Below are positions 25,957 to 33,666 of a DNA stretch of 44,617 nucleotides, piece after piece. The notes below the pieces were generated by a model. It was not told the origin of the DNA. It ran no database searches and saw only the letters and a list, made by a program, of their open reading frames with translations. The stretch is from contig CALAIW010000004.1 of assembly GCA_937922705.1 (NCBI GenBank), positions 1 through 44,617 of the forward strand. The letters run 5' to 3'. The first letter of the stretch is position 1. Each line of letters opens with the position of its first letter. This DNA is from an uncultured bacterium. GTDB lineage: Bacteria > Atribacterota > Atribacteria > Atribacterales > Caldatribacteriaceae. A program made the translations under genes and the position numbers.

Positions 25957-26434
25957 GAGTGCTCACCTCCTTAATCATGCGAACCCACTTTCCATATTGG
26001 CTAGCTTTCTGAAAGCCCCGCCGGAGGTAAAAGGCAATGGCATGCTCGTTTTTCTCTCCTACCCAGAGACCAATTTTTGTTCGTCCAGCCTTTTCAAGGT
26101 AGGCAAGCGCATGATTAAAGAGAGTGCTACCGATGCCTTTACCTTGAAAGTCAGGGTCCACCACGAATTCGTGGACTTCCCCAAACAGCTCTCTACCCTC
26201 CCACCACTGGGCATGAACCCCGATGAATCCAGCGATTCTCTCTCCTAAGAAGGCAACAAAGAATCCCTTTGGGTCTCCCCGAAAGAGCCATCGAATGTAT
26301 CCCTCGATACGCTGGGGGAGGTGGTACCCATACTCGGGGAGGTGGGCATACGCCCGCTCGTAGAGGCGCACAAGGTCCGGCATGAAACGATGGAGTTCTT
26401 CTTCGGTGAGGTTTGTGATGCGAAGATCAGACAT
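25901..26434 (-). CDS. GNAT-family N-acetyltransferase
   Basis: Acetyl-CoA-dependent acetyltransferase, 177 residues. The start at 26434 has GGAG six bases upstream. GNAT motif A is EFVVDPDFQGKGIGSTLFNHA (Q/R-x2-G-x-G/A as QGKGIG, around residues 88-108); motif B contains NEHAIAFYLRRGF. The acceptor is unknown; it may be a peptide or amino acid, given the M20 deacylase next to it. The last 19 or so residues (after WVRMIKE) are encoded in the overlap with the M20 gene and look like low-complexity overprinted sequence rather than domain. Confidence 0.88.
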   Translation of the reverse strand: MSDLRITNLTEEELHRFMPDLVRLYERAYAHLPEYGYHLPQRIEGYIRWLFRGDPKGFFVAFLGERIAGFIGVHAQWWEGRELFGEVHEFVVDPDFQGKGIGSTLFNHALAYLEKAGRTKIGLWVGEKNEHAIAFYLRRGFQKASQYGKWVRMIKEVSTPVSPRDSRETPSSSGSKR

Positions 26435-26448
26435 AACCATCTCCACGC

Positions 26449-27624
26449 CTATGAAAAGCGTGCTTGCAGTTCCTGGACAAAATCCTCGAAAGAATGGAAA
26501 AGAAGTGCTTCAAAGGTTTCTCGATGTTCTTTATAGGAGGATGGTACAAGCGGCAAAGGACCAAACTTTTCGCGGAGGGATTTGGGGTCTTTTGTGGCGA
26601 GGAGGTTGCAAAAAATGGAAAACCCAGGGTACTTGAGGATAACAAAGTACTCCTCTTTTAGGGATGCTGGATTTTCGGTCCAAAATCCGGGGCGGTACCC
26701 CTGAATGGTGCGGGAGAGAAGGAGGTGTTCTTCGGCTTGGGACTCAAAAAGAAGGATTTTAAAGTCCACACCCCGGCGGTGGAGTTCTTCGGCAAGGAAA
26801 AAGTGTGCCTCTTTTGAGAGATCCCCAAAAGACACCCCAAATGCAAAGGGAACACGGTATCCCGAGAGGACGACAAAGCATTCTTCAAGAACGTCCAAAA
26901 GAGGAGAGTAAGCAAGAAGCATTCGCAGGAATGGTTCCTCAGAAAAGCTGAGGATGCAATCCTTGGAGAATCTAATGGTTCGCTCAGCATACCGCTTCCA
27001 GAGTTCTTTTTGCCGGGAAGTAAGAGAAAAAAAGGCATCGGCAAGTTTCTTTGTATCCCACAGGAAGACCTCAGAGGAGATACAGTTTTTAGCTTCAAGG
27101 ATGACTAGAGTGTATCCAAGTCGCAAAGCCTTCACAAGGAGGTCTTTCTCTCCCCCAAGAAATGCTGCTCCAAAAGGACCGCTTTTTCCTCCCGCAAAGG
27201 CTCCCCAAAAGGCAAAGAGAATTCCTCCCTCTAAGGTCTCTGCCCCGTGAGCAAAGGCAAAAGGCATAAAATTCTTCTCCCAAAGGACCTTAAAGAGTTC
27301 TGGAAAGAAACTCGGACTCACATCGAGGATACCTGAGGCGTTTTCTTCCCCGGGTGCCTGGGGGGTAAGTTCCGGGATAGCCTCCCTGAGGTGCTCGAGG
27401 TTTTCAAGGGTTAGAGGAAAGGCGAAAAGGTGCTTTCCAGAGAACGCTCCAAGAAACTTACCCCCTTCCCACCGTGGTTCACCATCAGTACACAGGCCAA
27501 TGAACCACTTTCCAGGACTCCACAGAGGGAAGAAGACCTCTTTTTCCCCGAAAAAGTATGGGAAAAGGTACAAACCCTGGTCTTTAAGTATTTTACAGAG
27601 GAAGTTCTTCGAGAATGGAAACAC
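26449..27624 (-). CDS. UxaE-like (tagaturonate epimerase family) protein, apparently lacking the metal-site motifs
   Basis: About 391 residues, not assigned with certainty. Several blocks recall UxaE uronate epimerases as I remember them: ENLEHLREAIPEL near 90, FAFAHGAETLEGG near 130, and HFFLAEELHRRGVDF near 285. Where I recall UxaE having Asp/His-rich motifs (GADADH, DPSDH, DETET), this protein has FGAAFLGGEK, ILEAKNC and GVSFGDLSKE, so a different chemistry or no catalysis is possible. Start uncertain: GTG at 27624 overlaps the ACT gene by 32 bases; TTG at 27573 is an alternative after its stop. Cytoplasmic, no signal peptide. Confidence 0.5.
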   Translation of the reverse strand: MFPFSKNFLCKILKDQGLYLFPYFFGEKEVFFPLWSPGKWFIGLCTDGEPRWEGGKFLGAFSGKHLFAFPLTLENLEHLREAIPELTPQAPGEENASGILDVSPSFFPELFKVLWEKNFMPFAFAHGAETLEGGILFAFWGAFAGGKSGPFGAAFLGGEKDLLVKALRLGYTLVILEAKNCISSEVFLWDTKKLADAFFSLTSRQKELWKRYAERTIRFSKDCILSFSEEPFLRMLLAYSPLLDVLEECFVVLSGYRVPFAFGVSFGDLSKEAHFFLAEELHRRGVDFKILLFESQAEEHLLLSRTIQGYRPGFWTENPASLKEEYFVILKYPGFSIFCNLLATKDPKSLREKFGPLPLVPSSYKEHRETFEALLFHSFEDFVQELQARFS

Positions 27625-28009
27625 CCTTCTCTTCAAGGAGACGCTTTGCTGTTTCAAGGTCCTCAACACGTAACACAACGTATGCCTTATCTCCCCTTGG
27701 GGAGACAAAGGCATAGAGGTACTCAATGGAAATCCCAGCTTGGGTCAGGATGGCAACCACATCACAGAGTCCCCCTGGACGGTCTTCTACCCCTACTGCG
27801 AGGACTTCGGTGAGCGTTGCAGCGAAGCGTTCTTCTTTGAGCTTGGCCACAATGGCCTCAGGATGCTCAACAATGAACCGTAAAACCCCAAACTCTGCGG
27901 TATCTGCTAGGGACAACGCTCGAAGGTTCACACCCCACTCTTTGAGTTTTTGCAGTACCGCATAAAGGCTCCCCGGCCTATTTTCAAGAAAGACAGAGAT
28001 TTGTTTCAT
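27593..28009 (-). CDS. Double ACT-domain protein associated with phenylacetate-CoA ligase
   Basis: 138 residues made of two ACT domains: [20 protein letters not shown] (2-21) and [19 protein letters not shown] (around 72-90), each with the glycine turn after an Asp/Glu-x-Arg-Pro-Gly motif where amino acids bind. Proteins of this kind commonly sit beside PaaK homologues in anaerobes and archaea and probably sense an aromatic or branched amino acid. The start overlaps the paaK stop by four bases (ATGA). Confidence 0.9.
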   Translation of the reverse strand: MKQISVFLENRPGSLYAVLQKLKEWGVNLRALSLADTAEFGVLRFIVEHPEAIVAKLKEERFAATLTEVLAVGVEDRPGGLCDVVAILTQAGISIEYLYAFVSPRGDKAYVVLRVEDLETAKRLLEEKGVSILEELPL

Positions 28010-29325
28010 ACCATCCCCTCTTTTTTTCGAAGATCAAGAACTCTCTTGGCCTTCCCTTCGGTACGGGCCAAAGATTTGGGTTCCAGAAGTTTCACCTCAC
28101 AGTGAATGTTGAGTTCTGCTTTGAGGCGCTCCTCAATCGCCTTTTTCAGGCGCTCAAGAACTTTAACCTCATCGGAGAAAAAGTGAGGAGCAACTTCAAC
28201 CTGGACCTCAAGAAGATCAAGGTAGTTCTCGCGTTTCACCACAATCTGGTAGTGTGGTTCTACACCGTCAACACTCAAAAGAACACTCTCAATCTGCGAG
28301 GGATACACGTTGACGCCACGGATGATGAGCATATCATCAGTACGTGAAGCTACCCGTTTCATGCGTACCAGGGTGCGACCACATGCACAGGGCTCGTACA
28401 TGAGAGCGGAGAGGTCCCCTGTTCGGTACCTGATGACTGGAGTTCCTTCTTTCGTGAGTGTCGTAAAGACGAGTTCTCCAGTTTCCCCTGGAGGGAGCAC
28501 TTTTCCAGTAGTGGGGTCAATGACTTCTGGAAGGAAGTGGTCCTCGGAGATGTGCAGACCACAGTGCTTTTCACATTCAAAAGCTACCCCTGGTCCGATG
28601 ACTTCGCTGAGTCCATAGATGTCATAGGCTCGGATGGGGAGTTGGCGTTCGATTTCAGCGCGCATCTCTTCTGACCAAGGTTCAGCCCCAAATATTCCAA
28701 GGCGAAGACGGGTTTTCGTCCAGTCGATGTTGTTCTCCTTTGCCACCTCAGCAAGGTACAGTGCGTACGAGGGAGTACAGCAGAGTACCGAAACCCCAAA
28801 ATCCCGCATGATCTGAATCTGCCGCAGGGTATTACCGGTTGAGGTAGGAACGACGGTAGCCCCAAGTTTTTCTGCCCCGTAATGGACACCCAACCCTCCG
28901 GTGAAAAGCCCATAACCAAAGGCAACCTGAATGACATCTTCAGCCGTGACCCCACAGCCACATAGAGTCCGGGCCATAAGCTCTGCCCAGGTGTCGATAT
29001 CTTTTTTAGTGTACCCTACAACCGTTGCTGTTCCCGTGGTTCCGGAAGAAGAGTGGAGGCGAACGATGTTTCGCATAGGTTCAGCGATGGCCCCGAAGGG
29101 GTATGCTTTTCGAAGGTCATCCTTAGTTGTAAAGGGAAGGTATTTGAGGTCCTCAAGAGAGTTGATATCGTAGACGTTGATTCCTGCGTCCTCAAGCTTT
29201 TTCCGGTAGTACGGGAGGCTGTGATATGCTCGGACGAGAACCTTTTTCAGGCGGTTCAATTGGATTTTTTCCATTGCTTCGCGAGGCAAGAGTTCAAAAT
29301 ATTCGTCCCAGAACGTAGGCTTCAC
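28006..29325 (-). CDS. paaK: Phenylacetate-CoA ligase family, AMP-forming
   Basis: Activates phenylacetate or a related aryl or acyl acid to its CoA thioester with ATP. 439 residues, normal length. ATP-binding loop [16 protein letters not shown] (around residues 91-106), [15 protein letters not shown] (around 238), YRTGDLS (around 305) and the C-terminal hinge [19 protein letters not shown] (around 330) are all intact. The start is GTG with GGAAGGGG just upstream. Divergent from the aminotransferase gene; with it and the ACT protein it would fit an oxidative amino-acid fermentation route (transaminase, 2-oxoacid oxidation, ligase), which is inference. Confidence 0.93.
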   Translation of the reverse strand: MKPTFWDEYFELLPREAMEKIQLNRLKKVLVRAYHSLPYYRKKLEDAGINVYDINSLEDLKYLPFTTKDDLRKAYPFGAIAEPMRNIVRLHSSSGTTGTATVVGYTKKDIDTWAELMARTLCGCGVTAEDVIQVAFGYGLFTGGLGVHYGAEKLGATVVPTSTGNTLRQIQIMRDFGVSVLCCTPSYALYLAEVAKENNIDWTKTRLRLGIFGAEPWSEEMRAEIERQLPIRAYDIYGLSEVIGPGVAFECEKHCGLHISEDHFLPEVIDPTTGKVLPPGETGELVFTTLTKEGTPVIRYRTGDLSALMYEPCACGRTLVRMKRVASRTDDMLIIRGVNVYPSQIESVLLSVDGVEPHYQIVVKRENYLDLLEVQVEVAPHFFSDEVKVLERLKKAIEERLKAELNIHCEVKLLEPKSLARTEGKAKRVLDLRKKEGMV

Positions 29326-29399
29326 CCCCTTCCTTTTTTCATGGTGTACAATACAATAAAGACAGCAAAAAGGGAAGAGGGAAGGTAGGAGTGGGACGC

Positions 29400-30314
29400 A
29401 TGCAAGAGCTCCGACTCATCTGGCGAAATGGGAAGCTCGTCGACTGGAAGGAAGCAACGACTCACATTCTGACTCACGCCCTCCACTATGGAACTGCGGT
29501 TTTCGAAGGTATTCGTTGCTACAAGGCCAAAAAGGGTCCAGCGGTTTTTCGCCTCAAGGAACACATACGGCGCCTCTTTGACTCTGCCCACATCATCAAA
29601 ATGAGTATTCCTTATACTCCTTCGGAGATTGAAGAAGCGGTTCTTGAGACCATACGGGCTAACGGGGTTGAGGAGTGCTATATTCGTCCGGTTGTCTTTC
29701 GGGGATATGGGGAGATGGGAGTAGACCCAAGCCGCTGCGAGGTCGACTGTGCTATTGCTGCCTGGTGCTGGGGTGCCTATATGGGGGACAAAGCCCTCAA
29801 AGAGGGTATACGGGCAAAGATTTCCTCCTATGTTCGCATTTATGCCAATTCTGGTTCCCCTCGAGCGAAAACGAGTGCGAATTACCTGAATTCCGCTCTT
29901 GCCAAGATGGAAGCGAAAGAGTTGGGATACGATGAAGCTATCCTTCTTGATGCTCACGGCTTTGTGGCTGAGGGGAGCGGCGAAAATATTTTCTATGTTA
30001 AGGATGGTATCCTCTACACACCGCACCCCTACTCTATTCTCCTTGGCATCACTCGGGATACGGTAATGCGTCTTGCCGAGGACCTTGGGATACCTGTTCG
30101 AGAGACTCTTTGTACCCGTGATGACCTTTACCTTGCAGATGAGGCTTTCTTTACGGGTACAGCTGCGGAGATCACCCCTATTGTGGAGATTGATGGACGG
30201 AGGATTGGTGATGGGAAACCCGGTCCTCTCACCCGCAAGCTCCAGGAGGTCTTTTTCCGAGTTGTTCGGGGAGAGGAGCCGAAGTATGAACACTGGCTTG
30301 CGTACGTTAGGTAA
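29400..30314 (+). CDS. ilvE: Branched-chain amino acid aminotransferase
   Basis: PLP-dependent class IV transaminase for Leu, Ile and Val with 2-oxoglutarate. 304 residues from the ATG at 29400, eight bases after AGGAG; a GTG at 29391 is too near that site. Family features: [13 protein letters not shown] (around 27-39), [15 protein letters not shown] (catalytic Lys, around 158), [21 protein letters not shown] and [11 protein letters not shown]. The small membrane protein gene follows after 12 bases. No leucine or isoleucine biosynthetic genes are adjacent. Confidence 0.95.
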   Translation: MQELRLIWRNGKLVDWKEATTHILTHALHYGTAVFEGIRCYKAKKGPAVFRLKEHIRRLFDSAHIIKMSIPYTPSEIEEAVLETIRANGVEECYIRPVVFRGYGEMGVDPSRCEVDCAIAAWCWGAYMGDKALKEGIRAKISSYVRIYANSGSPRAKTSANYLNSALAKMEAKELGYDEAILLDAHGFVAEGSGENIFYVKDGILYTPHPYSILLGITRDTVMRLAEDLGIPVRETLCTRDDLYLADEAFFTGTAAEITPIVEIDGRRIGDGKPGPLTRKLQEVFFRVVRGEEPKYEHWLAYVR

Positions 30315-30326
30315 GGAGGCGAGATT

Positions 30327-30605
30327 ATGTGTTACGTAGGACCCCTCGCGGGAGCGATTGTAACCTCGGTTCTCTGGCGGAAGGCAAGAAATGTGAAAAT
30401 ATTCTGGCTCAACCTTCTTTTCTGGGGTGGGGCACTCTTTGGGGTCATCGATCACCTGCTCAACGGTGAACTCTTCCTTATTTCTGAGAACGTTGGCTGG
30501 GATCTCCTCCTTGGAGCGATCATCACCGGAGCGATTCTCTCTGCTTGGAAAGGTGTTGTGGTGTTCTCTCGAAAGCACCCGGTTCTCTCTCGAATGCTCT
30601 CGTAA
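30327..30605 (+). CDS. Small three-helix membrane protein, unknown
   Basis: 92 residues with hydrophobic segments at about 5-17, 27-43 and 57-75 and a positively charged loop (WRKARNVK) after the first. AAGGAGG lies seven to eight bases before the ATG. It has GGALFGVIDHLLNGELFL in the middle, with polar His and Asp inside a membrane-proximal stretch, which could be functional. I do not recognise a named family. It is placed between ilvE and an MFS transporter in the same direction. Confidence 0.8.
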   Translation: MCYVGPLAGAIVTSVLWRKARNVKIFWLNLLFWGGALFGVIDHLLNGELFLISENVGWDLLLGAIITGAILSAWKGVVVFSRKHPVLSRMLS

Positions 30606-30613
30606 AGAGGCTT

Positions 30614-30647
30614 CTCCCTGAGGCCTTACTGAAGGTCTCAGGGGGAG
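30614..30647 (+). promoter_or_regulatory. Hairpin covering the Shine-Dalgarno of the MFS gene
   Basis: CTCCCTGAGGCCTT pairs with AAGGTCTCAGGGGGAG around the loop ACTG. The GGGGGAG in the right arm is the ribosome-binding site of the ATG at 30657. There is no T run after it, so it is more likely a translational control element (or RNA-stability stem) than a terminator. Confidence 0.6.
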
Positions 30648-30656
30648 TGGATTCTT

Positions 30657-31760
30657 ATGGCTTTATTGCTCTTTCTGTTTCATTTTTTTATCGATTGGGC
30701 GAGCTCTTTCCCCGCACCTCTTGGTCCATACTTTGTAGAGCGATACAACCTGGATACCAGAACGGTTTCTGTGGCTATCACGGCGCTCGGTTTTCTTGGA
30801 TCTTTTGCCCAGCCGGTTTTTGCTCTCTTTCTTGGCAGGGTGAAGAATCACCTTGTGAGTCTCTACCTTTCCTTGTCTCTGGCCGCCCTTTCGGTGGTTT
30901 TTCTTTCTCTACCCCTCTCTTTTGTGCTCCTTTTTGGGGTTTTTCTTCTCCTCTTCCTCGCTAATGCCTCTTTCCATCCTGTGGGAGCAGCACTCTCTGG
31001 GGTACAAAATGGAGCCCAGGGTGTAGCGTTCTTTACGGCGGGGGGTATTGCTGGCGGAGTTATAGGACCCTTGTGTGTTACCTGGCTTGCTTTGCGCTTT
31101 TCTCTGGAGCCACTTTCCTGGATTGCTCTGGGGCTTTGGGGACTTCTCAGTATCGGTTTCTTTCGCTTTCGAGGGGTTACCCTTCGTGTTCCTTCTGCGT
31201 CCTTTTCCTTGCGTCTTTTTCCCGTTCTTTTCCCTATCTGGCTCCTAGTGGGAGTGCGAACGTTTTTCACCTCTCTTTTTCACACCTTTTTACCCCTCTA
31301 TGTCGCTTCCTTTGCTCCTATGTTTTGGGGTGGAGTGTTCCTTTCCCTGGGGGTTCTGGTTGGGTTTTTTGCCAACTTCCTTGGTGTTGCTCTTTTGAGG
31401 AGAGTTCCTATCTGGGTTATGAATTTTCTATCCTTCATTGGTCTTGGAATAGGATTGCTTTTCCTCCCCATGACCCAGAGTATCCCTCTTCTTTTTCTTC
31501 TCTCCCTTTCTGCCGATTTCTCTGCGTTCCTCACCATGAGTGCCAATGTTCACGAGGCGCAGGAAATCCTTCCTGAACACCGGGTCTTTGCCTCTTCTGT
31601 AGCTATGGGTCTAGCCTGGTCTTTTGGAAACCTTCTCAGTTTTGCCTTTGCAAGTGCTTTTGGCGATAGAGTAACTTTTGTTCTTGAAGTGTCGGGAATC
31701 CTTGGGATTCTTGTAGCCTTGACCCTCCTTGGTGTTCGTCCCCGTATTTTGAGGAGGTGA
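30657..31760 (+). CDS. MFS transporter, fosmidomycin-resistance (Fsr)-like
   Basis: Inner-membrane secondary transporter, 367 residues, about 11-12 predicted helices, a little short for MFS. HFFIDWASSFPAPLGPYF at 9-26 and FLANASFHPVGAALSG at about 100-115 match the Fsr subgroup (drug or metabolite efflux), the latter with the conserved HP. The charged loop after helix 2 (FLGRVKNH) corresponds to MFS motif A. The ribosome-binding site is inside a hairpin. The stop overlaps the Shine-Dalgarno of the next gene. Confidence 0.85.
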   Translation: MALLLFLFHFFIDWASSFPAPLGPYFVERYNLDTRTVSVAITALGFLGSFAQPVFALFLGRVKNHLVSLYLSLSLAALSVVFLSLPLSFVLLFGVFLLLFLANASFHPVGAALSGVQNGAQGVAFFTAGGIAGGVIGPLCVTWLALRFSLEPLSWIALGLWGLLSIGFFRFRGVTLRVPSASFSLRLFPVLFPIWLLVGVRTFFTSLFHTFLPLYVASFAPMFWGGVFLSLGVLVGFFANFLGVALLRRVPIWVMNFLSFIGLGIGLLFLPMTQSIPLLFLLSLSADFSAFLTMSANVHEAQEILPEHRVFASSVAMGLAWSFGNLLSFAFASAFGDRVTFVLEVSGILGILVALTLLGVRPRILRR

Positions 31761-31765
31761 AAGCT

Positions 31766-33517
31766 ATGCGGTATGTGCTTGTGGTCTTCTTTTGCCTTTT
31801 CTGGGTTTCTTGCCTTTGTGCCGCAGAATTTAGGGGTATCCAGGGGGTGTGGATTGACGTTCGGAGTATTCCCCAAACCCCAGAGGGCATACGAGACCTC
31901 GTGGAACACTTGCACAAAGCTCACTGTAATGCCCTTTTTGTGGAATCCTTTTACCGTGGGGAGACTATTTACCCATCTTCCTTTTGTGCCACGCAGGGTC
32001 TCTCCCCTCAAATGGAACCTTTCCGTTCCGCTTCTTTTGACCCTCTGGCCGTTTTTATAAAAGAGGCAAAAAAGCGGGGTATGCAGGTTCATGCCTGGTA
32101 CCACATGTTCTATGTGGGGCTTGATACGCCTGGACCGATACTTTCTCGCTTTCCCCAGTGGGTTGCCCGAAACCGCGATGGAACTGCCGGGTACGTCCAG
32201 GGTGGGAAACGTTTCTTTTTCGTTTGCCCAATGCATGAGGGAGTGCTTGAGTTTTACCAGGGGCTTCTTGAGGAAGTTGCCACAAAGTATGACCTTGACG
32301 GCATTCACCTTGACTACTTTCGTTTCCCCGACCCCACCCTTGCCGATGCTTGCTATTGCGAGAACTGCCGAGAAACCTTTAGGAGAGCTTATGGTTTTGA
32401 CCCCCTTTTCCTCGACCCTGTAAAGGATTTTGAAAAGCACCAAAAGTGGATTGCCTTTCGAGCAGATGCTCTTTCGCGCTTTGCCGCATCTTTAGCACAT
32501 TCTGTACGCAGGGTCCGCCCAGAGGTACTCCTCTCCTGCGCAGTCAAACCCTTTGGTTTCCCTCTTTTGGGGTATCCAGGTTTTCTCCAGGACTGGCCAA
32601 GATGGGGGAAAGAGAGAATTTTCGATTTCCTTGTTCCTATGACGTACAGTTCGCGACCAGCAGAGTTTGAAGGGCTTCTCCTCTGGGTTCGAACATTCCT
32701 GCGGGAAACCCCATTTTGCGCTGGTGTCTGGTGCGCTGGGATGGAGAAAGAAAAAGTTCTCGATGAAGTTCATCGAGCTTGGAAGCACACCCCTTTAGGT
32801 GTGGTGCTCTTTGCTTTACCGTACCTTTCTGAAGACCTTTTGGCAAGCGTCTTTGCAGGATCTGTTGCACCCCCTTCTTTGGAGGATTTCCCCAATCTTT
32901 TGGCTTTGCCCCTTGCTCCTCAAGATTTTCTGAACCGGAGACGTACTATCGTGGCAAGATACGCTGCCTCTCCCGTAACTATCGATGGGGTTCTTGAGGA
33001 TGTGTGGCAGTATGCCGACTGGCAAGGGGATTTCGTGTCTATCCTTGGGGAAAGAGCGCAGGAGGAAACGAGGGTTGCTTGTCTTTACGATGCGCATAAT
33101 CTCTACGTTGCCTACCTTATCAGGGGCTCTTTTGCCCCAGGTCGCATCACCGCCTATGATGGTCCAGTGTTTTACGATGACTCTGTAGAGCTTTTCCTCG
33201 ACCCTTGGTTGAGTCGGAGTTTCTTCCTTCAGTTTGCCACAAATGCCCTGGGCACAAAATACGATGCGTCGTCGTTTCTTGGAGCTCGTTTTGAGGGGGC
33301 ATGGGAGGTAGGCGTAAAGAGCGAAGGTGATGAAACCGTTATAGAGATGATGATACCCTTTGTTACGCTTTCCAAAGAGGTGCCGAAAGAAAACGAGATG
33401 TGGGGTGTGAACTTTTGCCGAAACAACGTAACTTTGGGAGCATTTTCAAGCTGGAGCCCAATGCCTGGGGTGTACGGAGCGTCATTTTTCTTTGGGACCT
33501 TGGTTTTTGAGCCCTAA
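31766..33517 (+). CDS. Exported GHL10-type glycosidase-like protein with C-terminal CBM9-like domain
   Basis: 583 residues. The start ATG at 31766 has AGGAGGTGA; a GTG at 31757 overlaps that site. Signal peptide to about residue 20 (CLCAAEF). Domain 1 (about 22-330) is a DUF187/PF02638 glycosyl-hydrolase-like TIM barrel: RGIQGVWIDVRSI, NALFVESFYRG, MQVHAWYHMFYVG, DLDGIHLDYFRFPDP and FDFLVPMTYSS; the acidic pair likely acts in catalysis. Domain 2 (about 400-583) resembles a CBM9-type sugar-binding beta-sandwich (VTIDGVLEDVWQYADW, YDDSVELFLDPW). Members are linked to peptidoglycan or polysaccharide. It ends the ilvE-led operon. Confidence 0.85.
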   Translation: MRYVLVVFFCLFWVSCLCAAEFRGIQGVWIDVRSIPQTPEGIRDLVEHLHKAHCNALFVESFYRGETIYPSSFCATQGLSPQMEPFRSASFDPLAVFIKEAKKRGMQVHAWYHMFYVGLDTPGPILSRFPQWVARNRDGTAGYVQGGKRFFFVCPMHEGVLEFYQGLLEEVATKYDLDGIHLDYFRFPDPTLADACYCENCRETFRRAYGFDPLFLDPVKDFEKHQKWIAFRADALSRFAASLAHSVRRVRPEVLLSCAVKPFGFPLLGYPGFLQDWPRWGKERIFDFLVPMTYSSRPAEFEGLLLWVRTFLRETPFCAGVWCAGMEKEKVLDEVHRAWKHTPLGVVLFALPYLSEDLLASVFAGSVAPPSLEDFPNLLALPLAPQDFLNRRRTIVARYAASPVTIDGVLEDVWQYADWQGDFVSILGERAQEETRVACLYDAHNLYVAYLIRGSFAPGRITAYDGPVFYDDSVELFLDPWLSRSFFLQFATNALGTKYDASSFLGARFEGAWEVGVKSEGDETVIEMMIPFVTLSKEVPKENEMWGVNFCRNNVTLGAFSSWSPMPGVYGASFFFGTLVFEP

Positions 33518-33570
33518 AAACACCTATAGGGGAGCCGCCTCTCTGCGGGAAGGCAGCCCCCCTATAGGTG
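33516..33570 (-). terminator. Strong intrinsic terminator of the GGDEF/HD-GYP gene
   Basis: Inverted repeat CACCTATAGGGG (33521-33532) / CCCCTATAGGTG (33559-33570), extended inward by GCC/GGC pairs. On the minus strand the stem is followed by TTTTTAGGG, the U-run of a terminator for the gene ending at 33667. On the plus strand no T run follows, though the stem may still protect the 3' end of the glycosidase-like transcript. Confidence 0.75.
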
Positions 33571-33666
33571 CAAGGAGGGGATTTTCGCTCGTTAGAAATC
33601 TTTCCGAAACTCCAAAGGGTATTATATTGGCTTTCTTGAATCTGTCAAGGGGTCAAGGAAAATTTT

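Noticed and set aside
29326-29399. Divergent promoters between paaK and ilvE
   Set aside because: TACAAT and TATTGT-like hexamers occur, but none has a partner -35 at 16-18 bases, so no site is called although promoters must exist here.
29322-30578. 418-codon open frame on the minus strand
   Set aside because: Mirror of the ilvE gene and the small membrane protein; Arg/Pro/Asn-rich, no ribosome-binding site and no domain character.
31550-32443. 297-codon minus-strand open frame
   Set aside because: Antisense of the MFS and glycosidase-like genes, no start signal and no recognisable motifs.
33521-33570. Possible ends of a small transposable element (MITE)
   Set aside because: Only one copy seen, no target duplication, and on the minus strand it has the exact form of an intrinsic terminator.
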